Notes under the pieces: generated by a model
Told to the model about the DNA's origin: nothing
Databases searched by the model: none
Seen by the model: only the letters and a program-made list of their open reading frames with translations
Shown: piece after piece, positions 1 through 5,725 of the stretch
Layout: each line of letters starts with the position of its first letter
How positions within the stretch are numbered: the stretch's first letter is position 1
Translations under genes and position numbers: made by a program
Assembly: GCA_022710245.1 (NCBI GenBank)
Contig: JAKLHH010000288.1
Location: 1 to 8,235, forward strand
Length of the DNA stretch: 8,235 nucleotides
Origin: Myxococcota bacterium
Lineage (GTDB): Bacteria > Myxococcota > Polyangia > GCA-2747355 > JAKLHH01
Reading direction: 5' to 3'

Positions 1-58
1 CATCGCCCCGCGCCTGCTGCGCACTTCACCCGCGCCCATCATGGACCTCGCCGCGTGA
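1..58 (+). CDS. 3' end of a possible plus-strand gene (partial)
   Basis: In the frame starting at base 2 an uninterrupted reading frame of 18 codons ends with TGA at 56-58, giving the tail IAPRLLRTSPAPIMDLAA. Sixteen of the 18 third-codon positions are G or C, as expected of a real gene in such DNA, whereas the bases just after the stop are visibly less GC-biased. The gene starts outside the window. The tail is too short to show any family, and a chance open frame in GC-rich DNA remains possible. Confidence 0.45.
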   Translation, partial: IAPRLLRTSPAPIMDLAA

Positions 59-312
59 ATGCTGCTCACCGTCGGAAACCAGACCCAACGGCCGCAAATG
101 CCACGTGTACTCAGAGGATCTGCACCCCAACAAATTGTCGCTCGGCGTGCGCGGCGGCGCCTCGCCCGAATGGTTGGTGAGGTCGACCTTGTCCTCCGGG
201 AGAGTGCTCCCGGGCGAAATCCTGACGGACGAGCGAGAAGATTCCGTCCGCGCCTTCGTAGATCATCCCATTCAGCTCATTTCAGTGACGAGACGCCCCA
301 GGAGAAAGGCTG
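59..312. other. Intergenic gap with one hairpin, no recognisable gene
   Basis: This 254-bp stretch has less biased base composition than its surroundings. Open frames that cross it have no ribosome-binding site and no recognisable product. It holds the hairpin at 196-213 and, at its right end, the Shine-Dalgarno sequence of the 65-residue membrane protein. I saw no convincing -35/-10 pair, though the promoter for that small gene should lie here unless it is read through from the upstream gene. Confidence 0.5.
196..213. promoter_or_regulatory. 7-bp perfect hairpin in the leader region
   Basis: CCGGGAG (196-202) and CTCCCGG (207-213) are exact reverse complements around the 4-base loop AGTG. 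No T-tract follows on the plus strand, so an ordinary intrinsic terminator for the gene ending at 58 is doubtful. It lies 100 bases before the start of the 65-residue protein and could be a leader structure, a weak terminator or chance. Confidence 0.3.
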
Positions 313-510
313 ATGGAGATGCGCGGGACCGGGATCGCTCTCTTCCTCACCCTGATGCTGCTCATGACGCTGATGGCGATCTGCTCGCTGCTGCTCGCCC
401 CCTACCTCGTCTACCAGGGCCTCCGCGGTGGCTTCTCGCGCGTGCGCCTGCCCTGGGCGCGGCGCCCCCGCCAGCTGCCTCGCGCGGCCGGTCCGCTCGT
501 CTCGATCTAG
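313..510 (+). CDS. Small single-helix membrane protein, 65 aa
   Basis: The ATG at 313 is preceded by AGGAG at 300-304 with 8 bases between, which fixes this start; a second in-frame ATG lies at codon 3. After a short polar N-terminus (MEMRGT), residues about 7-34 are strongly hydrophobic (rich in Leu, Met, Ala, Ile), giving one transmembrane helix. The C-terminal half is basic (several Arg and one Pro-rich stretch), so the positive-inside rule predicts a cytoplasmic C-terminus. It has no lipobox or evident signal-peptidase site. The stop is only 6 bases from the stop of the convergent nadE gene, so the two transcripts must overlap. I do not recognise a family and cannot assign a function. The good ribosome-binding site plus the clean hydrophobic segment are the reasons for calling it real. 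Confidence 0.65.
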   Translation: MEMRGTGIALFLTLMLLMTLMAICSLLLAPYLVYQGLRGGFSRVRLPWARRPRQLPRAAGPLVSI

Positions 511-516
511 CCCGCC

Positions 517-2535
517 TCAGCTCGGATAGGACTCGACCTCCGCCAGCCACGAGGTCACGCGCGCGTCGGAGGGCATGCGCCAGTCCCCGCGCGGCGAGAG
601 CGAGACCATCCCCACCTTGGGCGCGTCCGCGGTGCACGAGCGCTTGAACTGGCTGGCAAAGAAGCGGCGCAGGAAGACCATCAGCCAGCGCTTCACCTCG
701 TCGAGGGAGTAGGCGCCCGCGAAGGCGACCTGCGCCAGGTCGAGGATGCGCCCGGGCCGCGCGCCGTGCCGCACGAAGTGGTAGAGGAAGAAGTCGTGCA
801 GCTCGTAGGGGCCGATGGCCTCCTCCGTGAGCTGCGCGATCTTGCCCTCGGCGTCGGCGGGGAGCAGCTCCGGCGAGATCGGCGTCTGCAGGATGGCGAA
901 GAGGACCTCGCGCAGCGTGGCCGGCTCGCCCGCCGACCAGGTCGCCACGCGCTCATTGGCCACCCAGCGGATGACGAAGCGGATCAGCGTCTTCGGCACG
1001 CTCGCGTTGACGTCGTACATGGAGATGTGGTCGCCGGCGTAGGTGGCCCAGCCGAGCGCCTTCTCGGAGAGGTCGCCGGTGCCGATCACCAGCCCGCGGT
1101 GCTGGTTGGCGAGCGTCATCAGGAGCAGCGTGCGCAGGCGCGCCTGCACGTTCTCCAGCACGGTGTCGGCGAGCCCTGGCTCCGTGCGCAGCCGAGCGAG
1201 CAGCGCCTCGACGGTGGGCGCCTCGGCGGCGCAGGCGTGGCCCACCGCGGCGAGCACCAGCCGCGTGGCCTCCGAGACGCCGATCTCGCGCAGCTCGGCG
1301 CCCAGCGCGCGCGCGAGCCGCACGGCGTTGTCGCGCGTCCCGCTGGTGGTGCCGAGCCCCGGCATGGTCACGCAGAGGAGCCGATCGCGCGGCCGCCGGA
1401 GCTGATCGAGGACGCTCGCGCAGACGAGCGCGGCCTGCGTCGAGTCGAGGCCACCCGAGAGGCCGAGGACGAGCCGCTCGCAGCAGGTGGCAGCGACGCG
1501 GGTCATCAGGGCGTTGGTCTGGATCTCGAAGATCTCCCAGCAGCGCGCCGCGAGCTGCTGCGGGTCCTTGGGCAGGAACGGGTGCCGCGCCACCTCGCGG
1601 CGCAGCCCACCGCGTGCGCCGCCGTCCCCGGCGTCGAAGGCCAGGCGGCGGAAGGGCCGCGCGTGCTCACGCGCGCAGTCGCTGAAGGTGCCGGTCACCA
1701 GGCGCTCGTGCTGCAGCAGCTCGAGGTCCACGTCGGCGGTGACCAGCTGGTCCTCGCGCGAGAAGCGCCGCGAGGAGGCCAGCTCGCGGCCGTTCTCGCA
1801 GAGGAACGCGTCGGCGTCGAAGGCGAGGTCGGTGGAGGACTCGCCGGGTCCGGCCGCCACGTAGAGGTAGGCGCACTTGCCGCGGTCGGCGGCGGCGCGC
1901 GCCAGCAGCCTGCGCAGCTCGGCCTTGCCGACGGTGAAGTTCGAGGCCGAGAGGTTGCAGACGACGGTGGCGCCCGCCGAGACCTGGTAGGCCGACGGCG
2001 GGATCTGCACCCAGTAGTCCTCGCAGATCTCCAGGCCGACGACGAGGTCGGGGAGATCGCGCGCGGCGAGGAGGAGGTCGAGCCCGAAGGGGACCTCCTC
2101 GCCGAGGAGCGAGATCGTGCTGCCCGGCGGCACCTCGGTGCCGGGGCGGAACCAGCGCGCCTCCTCGAACTCGCGGTAGTTGGGCAGGTAGGCCTTCGGC
2201 ACCACGCCGAGGATGCGACCGCCCTGCAGCGCCACCGCGACGTTGAAGAGCCGCGCCCCCATCCGCAGCGGCGCGCCGACCACGGCGAGCGGCGCCAGCC
2301 GGCGGCTCTCCAGGCGCAGGCGCTCGAGCTGTCCCAGGCAGGACTCGAGCAGGTGCCCATCGAGGAGCAGGTCGCGGGCGGTGTAGGCCGAGAGGCAGAG
2401 CTCGGGGAAGACGACGAGCGCGCTCCGCGCGGCGTCGGCCTGCTGCCAGAGCGCGAGGATCCGCTCGCCGTTCGAGGCGAAGTCGGTGACGCCGCAGACC
2501 GGCACCGCGGCGCTGAGGCGGGCGAAGCCACGCAT
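517..2535 (-). CDS. nadE: Glutamine-dependent NAD+ synthase (NadE, two-domain)
   Basis: This enzyme makes NAD+ in the cytoplasm from nicotinic acid adenine dinucleotide, ATP and glutamine, the last step of both de novo and salvage NAD synthesis. Its 672 residues fit the long bacterial glutaminase-synthetase type. Residues 1 to about 300 form the nitrilase-fold glutaminase domain with the expected Glu-Lys-Cys triad: E45 in FPELCLSAYT, K114 in PKAYLPNYREFEE and C171 in GLEICEDYW. Residues about 325-672 form the ATP-pyrophosphatase synthetase domain: SGGLDS P-loop at 360-365, ENVQARLR at 461-468, GTGDLSEKALGWATYAGDH at 485-503, and a conserved C-terminal segment around KRSCTADAPK (631-640). The start at 2535 is supported by GGAGG (2543-2547) seven bases upstream. 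It lies 151 bp downstream of the propeller lipoprotein on the same strand, so it may have its own promoter or be read through. Nothing appears damaged. Confidence 0.97.
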   Translation of the reverse strand: MRGFARLSAAVPVCGVTDFASNGERILALWQQADAARSALVVFPELCLSAYTARDLLLDGHLLESCLGQLERLRLESRRLAPLAVVGAPLRMGARLFNVAVALQGGRILGVVPKAYLPNYREFEEARWFRPGTEVPPGSTISLLGEEVPFGLDLLLAARDLPDLVVGLEICEDYWVQIPPSAYQVSAGATVVCNLSASNFTVGKAELRRLLARAAADRGKCAYLYVAAGPGESSTDLAFDADAFLCENGRELASSRRFSREDQLVTADVDLELLQHERLVTGTFSDCAREHARPFRRLAFDAGDGGARGGLRREVARHPFLPKDPQQLAARCWEIFEIQTNALMTRVAATCCERLVLGLSGGLDSTQAALVCASVLDQLRRPRDRLLCVTMPGLGTTSGTRDNAVRLARALGAELREIGVSEATRLVLAAVGHACAAEAPTVEALLARLRTEPGLADTVLENVQARLRTLLLMTLANQHRGLVIGTGDLSEKALGWATYAGDHISMYDVNASVPKTLIRFVIRWVANERVATWSAGEPATLREVLFAILQTPISPELLPADAEGKIAQLTEEAIGPYELHDFFLYHFVRHGARPGRILDLAQVAFAGAYSLDEVKRWLMVFLRRFFASQFKRSCTADAPKVGMVSLSPRGDWRMPSDARVTSWLAEVESYPS

Positions 2536-2543
2536 GACACTGC

Positions 2544-2597
2544 CTCCGTCGACGGGCCTTCCGTGAGCTCACCGCCTCACGCGCTGCTCCGTCGACG
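2544..2597. repeat. Two direct copies of CTCCGTCGACG upstream of nadE
   Basis: The 11-mer CTCCGTCGACG occurs at 2544-2554 and again at 2587-2597, 43 bp apart. Each contains the palindrome GTCGAC. The first copy overlaps the nadE Shine-Dalgarno sequence. The arrangement could be a pair of operator half-sites or simple chance in GC-rich DNA; no regulator is identified. Confidence 0.35.
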
Positions 2598-2612
2598 ACG
2601 ATTCTGCGTCAG

Positions 2613-2636
2613 CCCCCGGGGGGGGTCAAGCGACCC
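2613..2636 (-). terminator. Weak candidate terminator after the propeller lipoprotein gene
   Basis: About 50 bases past the stop of the minus-strand lipoprotein gene, GGGTC (2623-2627) and GACCC (2632-2636) form a 5-bp stem with a 4-base loop. Next to it is the palindromic run of five C and eight G at 2613-2625. No T-tract follows in the direction of transcription, so intrinsic termination is uncertain and read-through into nadE is possible. Confidence 0.25.
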
Positions 2637-2686
2637 GCTATCCATCCGCGCGCGCCGCCCGAGCCCTCACGGCCTGGCGGGGAGAG

Positions 2687-5374
2687 CTACGGGCAGATGG
2701 CTCCCTTGAGCACCGACGTGTTGTTCTTGTCGTAGCACTCCACGTACCCCTCCTTGCCGCCGCCCGCGTCGTCGGCGACCAGGTAGAGGTCGACCTTGCC
2801 CACCGGCGACGGCGCGATCGAGCAGCTGACCAGCTCGCAGACGCCGATCGCGAGCACCTTCTTCGTCGTCGCGGTGCAGCCCACCTTGCCCCCTGCCTTG
2901 GGGTCACCGACGTAGGCCGTCAGGCTGACCCCGGCGCCCACCGCCTTGGTGCCGCGGTTGCAGACCTCCGCCTGCACGCTCATCGCGCCCGCCGCGCAGC
3001 TCACGCCCGGCGGGCGGGCCGTGAGGTCGGGCACCGTGCTCGGGTTCAGCTGCCCCTGCTGGTTCTGGCGGAAGTTGTTCATCTTGGACTGCTTCCAGTT
3101 CTGGCTCCAGGCCGCGGTGGCCGGGATGGTGCCGTCGTCCTTCACGTTGGTCACGCTGTAGGCGTGCTGGTTCCAGATCGGCCGCGAGTCGACCCAGCGG
3201 TCCTGGATGTCGCGGTAGACGCGCACGCCGGCGACCTCCTTCGGGATGATCGAGCGGCAGACGTTGCCGCTGCCCGGCGTACCGGCGACCGGCGCCGCGC
3301 ACTCGTAGCTGCCGACGGCGCAGTCGGCGTTCGAGGCGCAGCGGCAGAAGCCGCTCGAGCAGTTGCCGCCCGGGCACTCCGCGCCGGTCTTGCAGCGAAA
3401 GCCCTTGAAGAGCGGATCCATCGCCGCGCCCGACGGCGCCTTGGCGTAGACGCTGGTGCACTCGGCGAACTTGGAGCAGTTGATGTTCGAGGGCACCACC
3501 AGCTCGCTCTGGAAGTCGCGGTCGGTGTCCGCGACGATCGGGTTCTCGTACCAGGTGCAGCTGGTGTGGTACTGCGAGAAGAGCACCTCGCCGGTCTTGC
3601 CCTCGTAGACGCGCGTGAAGCACTCGTCGGCGTAGATCGCCTCGGCCGCGCCGTCGCCCTCGAAGTCGAAGATGGAGGAGCCGGTGGAGCTCGAGCTGTA
3701 GTCCTTCGAGGGCTGCGTCCAGAGGATCCCCGTCGTCGCCAGCGACGGGCAGGTCGTCGCCACCGCGCCCGTCTTGCAGTCGGGGTCGAAGATGGTGTAG
3801 CCGCCGTAGCCGGCGCAGGCGAGCTCGGCGCGGCCGTCGCTGTCGAAGTCGCCGACCGTCGGCGGACCGCCGCTCCCGCCGCCCGGGAGCGAGACCGGCC
3901 CGAAGACCACGCGACCGGCGATCGTCTGCACCACCACGCTGCCGCTGCGCACCACCGCGAGCTCGGCGATGCCGTCGAGCTTGCTGCGATCGTCCTTGGT
4001 CGGGTCGCTGCCGAAGGTGCCGAAGTCGGCGACCGCCACCAGGCCGGTGGCGTTGGCGCTGGTCGTCTTCGCGGCCCACTTCTTGGTGGCGACGGTCCAC
4101 GCCCAGACGTTCTGGCCGTTCGCCAGCTCCACCTGGCCGTCGCCGTCGAGGTCGGCGACGACCGCGAAGCCGCCCTGGTGGTCGGTGGGGCTGAGCGTGC
4201 CGAGGGCGGAGTCGAGGGCGACGCCGGCGTTGCTGAAGACGATGCCGCCCATCAGCACCTCGGGCTTGCCGTCGTTGTCGAGGTCGTGGATCGAGGGCCC
4301 GCTCCAGAGCAGCTCGGTCCCGCCCAGGTTGGACGGGTTCGAGACCCAGTGCTGCACGAACTTCTTCTGCGTGCCGTCCCAGCGCACCGCGACCACGCCG
4401 CCGCCGCACCTGTAGGCGACGATCTCGGCGCGGCCGTCGCCGTCGAGGTCGCCCACGGCGAGCGGGCTGGAGGCGCGGACCTGGACGTTCTCCACGGTCC
4501 AGAGCTGGGCGCAGTCGCTGCCGCGGATGACGCGGATGACGCCGAAGGCGCCGCTGTCGCAGCGCGCGGCCTCGCCGCCACCGTCGGTGCGATCGTAGCT
4601 GACGAAGACGATCGAGGGCGGCGCGCCCTCGCCCTGGTTGCCGAAGTCGATCACCACGGGCGTACCGAGGACGTTCTTGTGGTTCGGGTAGGGGTCGCCC
4701 GTCGGCGGGCCGCTCCACTCGCACTGCAGCGCGGGCTGGAAGATCCCGGGCGGGATCACGCGCAGGCAGGTGGGGTCGAAGACGCCGTAGGGGCCGACGC
4801 CGAAGGGCACGCACTGGCCGCCGGTGCAGTAGGAGTCGTTGAGGCAGTCGTCGCTGGTCTTGCACGCGCCGATGGGCGTGTAGCAGGTGCCCGAGAGGCA
4901 GGCCTGGCCGCCGCTGCAGCAGGTCGTGCCGCAGGGGAGCGGGCAGGTGTCCGGGGCGAGGAGGTCGGGCTTGGGTGCGTCGGGCTTGGGCGCATCGGGC
5001 TTGGGCGCGTCCTTGCCCGCGCCGTCCGGCTTGGGGCCGTCCTTGGCCGCGCCGTCCTTGCCCGCGCCGTCCGGCTGCTTGCCTTGCTCCGTCTTCCCGT
5101 CGCCCGCCTTCGGGCCGTCGCCCGGCGCGTCCTTGCCGCCGTCGCGGGCGGCGAGGTCAAGGACCCGCGCCTCGGCGCCGCTGCCTCCCTCGAGCGCGCC
5201 GCGGTCGGCGACGGAGCCATCCCAGGCGGCGCAGGCGCCGCTCACGCAGTGCTGCCCCTTCGGGCACTGGTCGTCGGTGCAGACCCCGGGCGTGCTGCTC
5301 TCGCAGCCGCTGAGGCCGAGGAGCGAGACGAGCGACAGCAGGGCGAGCGAGACGAGTACGACGTGACGGCGCAT
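2687..5374 (-). CDS. Surface lipoprotein with FG-GAP/VCBS beta-propeller and CARDB-like C-terminus, 895 aa
   Basis: The N-terminus is a lipoprotein signal: basic MRRH, a hydrophobic stretch, then the lipobox LSGC with C24 as predicted lipidation site. The start at 5374 is supported by GAGGAG (5381-5386) six bases upstream. A Cys cluster (32-48) is followed by a low-complexity Lys/Asp/Pro/Gly linker (about 78-142) and a second Cys-rich block (144-188). Residues about 235-630 form a beta-propeller: calcium loops DLDGDGRAE (309-317), DLDNDGKPE (364-372), DLDGDGQVE (408-416), DFDSDGRAE (509-517) and DFEGDGAAE (570-578), with degenerate copies near 450-473 and 616-624. A third Cys-rich, Dickkopf-like block spans about 661-706. 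It is followed by a conserved-looking block with DRWVDSRPIWNQHAYSVTNV (725-744), and residues about 781-885 resemble a CARDB/Ig-like domain. The family knowledge supports adhesion or scaffold roles at the cell surface; no enzymatic motif is seen and no specific ligand can be named. Divergent from the HEXXH lipoprotein and upstream of nadE. Confidence 0.9.
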   Translation of the reverse strand: MRRHVVLVSLALLSLVSLLGLSGCESSTPGVCTDDQCPKGQHCVSGACAAWDGSVADRGALEGGSGAEARVLDLAARDGGKDAPGDGPKAGDGKTEQGKQPDGAGKDGAAKDGPKPDGAGKDAPKPDAPKPDAPKPDLLAPDTCPLPCGTTCCSGGQACLSGTCYTPIGACKTSDDCLNDSYCTGGQCVPFGVGPYGVFDPTCLRVIPPGIFQPALQCEWSGPPTGDPYPNHKNVLGTPVVIDFGNQGEGAPPSIVFVSYDRTDGGGEAARCDSGAFGVIRVIRGSDCAQLWTVENVQVRASSPLAVGDLDGDGRAEIVAYRCGGGVVAVRWDGTQKKFVQHWVSNPSNLGGTELLWSGPSIHDLDNDGKPEVLMGGIVFSNAGVALDSALGTLSPTDHQGGFAVVADLDGDGQVELANGQNVWAWTVATKKWAAKTTSANATGLVAVADFGTFGSDPTKDDRSKLDGIAELAVVRSGSVVVQTIAGRVVFGPVSLPGGGSGGPPTVGDFDSDGRAELACAGYGGYTIFDPDCKTGAVATTCPSLATTGILWTQPSKDYSSSSTGSSIFDFEGDGAAEAIYADECFTRVYEGKTGEVLFSQYHTSCTWYENPIVADTDRDFQSELVVPSNINCSKFAECTSVYAKAPSGAAMDPLFKGFRCKTGAECPGGNCSSGFCRCASNADCAVGSYECAAPVAGTPGSGNVCRSIIPKEVAGVRVYRDIQDRWVDSRPIWNQHAYSVTNVKDDGTIPATAAWSQNWKQSKMNNFRQNQQGQLNPSTVPDLTARPPGVSCAAGAMSVQAEVCNRGTKAVGAGVSLTAYVGDPKAGGKVGCTATTKKVLAIGVCELVSCSIAPSPVGKVDLYLVADDAGGGKEGYVECYDKNNTSVLKGAICP
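4964..5008 (-). repeat. Three tandem 15-bp repeats encoding APKPD units
   Basis: Within the lipoprotein linker, a 15-bp unit (GTCGGGCTTGGGCGC on the plus strand) occurs three times in tandem with one-base differences. The repeats encode the PKPDAPKPDAPKPD part of the linker at residues about 124-137. Such repeats can change number by slippage without breaking the frame, altering spacer length between the lipid anchor and the folded domains. Confidence 0.8.
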
Positions 5375-5380
5375 CAGCCT

Positions 5381-5454
5381 CTCCTCGATTGTTGGTCGCG
5401 GCAGCTACGCCCGACCTCTCCTCGTTTGTCGACCGCGACAGCTACGCTCGACCC
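5381..5454. repeat. 37-bp imperfect tandem duplication spanning the lipoprotein ribosome-binding site
   Basis: Bases 5381-5417 and 5418-5454 are adjacent direct copies matching at 30 of 37 positions by my alignment. Both begin with CTCCTCG, which on the minus strand is the GAGGAG Shine-Dalgarno of the propeller lipoprotein, and both contain AGCTACG. Only the first copy is followed by a start codon at the right distance; the second places an unused GAGGAG-like motif upstream. It may be a doubled operator or a slippage duplication. Confidence 0.6.
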
Positions 5455-5558
5455 GACCTGAGCGGCGCGGCTCCGATCCGTATCAGTTCGCGACGGCGTG
5501 TGGCGTATCTCCATTCTCCGAGGCCGCGCGGGATCAGCGCAAGCCCCTCGAGTCGCAG

Positions 5559-5593
5559 GAGGTTTTGGGGCTACATCCCCCCACCTCTGGGGG
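5559..5593 (+). promoter_or_regulatory. Two mutually exclusive hairpins in the HEXXH lipoprotein leader
   Basis: GAGGT (5559-5563) can pair with ACCTC (5583-5587), enclosing GGGG (5567-5570) with CCCC (5577-5580). Alternatively CCCCCA (5578-5583) pairs perfectly with TGGGGG (5588-5593) around the loop CCTC. The two folds use the same bases and cannot coexist, as in a switching leader. No transcript start is known and no ligand motif is recognised, so chance is a real alternative. Confidence 0.25.
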
Positions 5594-5701
5594 CCTCGCG
5601 CCACTGAACCACGGCGCGGCGTCGCGCCCTCGACGAGAAGCGACGAGGAATCGCTCCTCCTCGACGGCGAGCGCCCCTCCGGCGGCGGCACCTTGCTTGC
5701 A

Positions 5702-5722
5702 ACCTCCTCGGTCCCGGGAGGT
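5702..5722 (+). promoter_or_regulatory. Hairpin covering the Shine-Dalgarno sequence of the HEXXH lipoprotein gene
   Basis: ACCTCC (5702-5707) is the exact reverse complement of GGAGGT (5717-5722), the ribosome-binding site of the gene that starts at 5726. A T-G wobble extends the stem to seven pairs with a 7-base loop. In the folded RNA the Shine-Dalgarno sequence would be hidden, which would lower translation or make it conditional. The spacing from GGAGG to ATG is short (4 bases). Confidence 0.4.
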
Positions 5723-5725
5723 CTC

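Larger units (their letters stand above)
5375..5725. other. Divergent intergenic region between two lipoprotein genes
   Basis: These 351 bp separate the start of the propeller lipoprotein gene (left, minus) from the start of the HEXXH lipoprotein gene (right, plus), so promoters for both should lie here. It contains a 37-bp tandem duplication next to the left gene, a pair of mutually exclusive hairpins at 5559-5593 and a hairpin over the right gene's Shine-Dalgarno sequence. On the minus strand TTGCGC followed 18 bases later by GAGAAT (about 5512-5541) is a weak -35/-10 candidate for the left gene. The right gene's frame stays open upstream to a GTG at 5498, but that extension would bury the signal peptide and is not accepted. 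Confidence 0.6.

Noticed and set aside
196..213. Rho-independent terminator for the gene ending at 58
   Set aside because: The stem is good but no T-tract follows and it lies about 140 bases downstream, so it is recorded only as a hairpin.
105..647. 180-codon plus-strand frame across the small membrane protein and the nadE end
   Set aside because: No ribosome-binding site, Arg/Pro/Ala-rich out-of-frame translation over two better-supported genes.
766..2709. 647-codon plus-strand open frame opposite nadE
   Set aside because: It mirrors nadE on the other strand, is Ala/Arg/Gly/Glu-rich with no domain, and has no ribosome-binding site; nadE is certain.
2904..4865. 653-codon minus-strand frame overlapping the propeller lipoprotein
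   Set aside because: Out-of-frame, extremely Arg-rich translation typical of a shadow frame.
3164..5461. 765-codon plus-strand open frame opposite the propeller lipoprotein
   Set aside because: Antisense artefact of high GC content; low-complexity Ala/Val/Arg product, while the minus strand has clear FG-GAP motifs and a lipobox.
5498..5725. N-terminal extension of the HEXXH lipoprotein from a GTG at 5498
   Set aside because: It would place 76 residues before a good lipoprotein signal peptide, and the ATG at 5726 has its own GGAGG.
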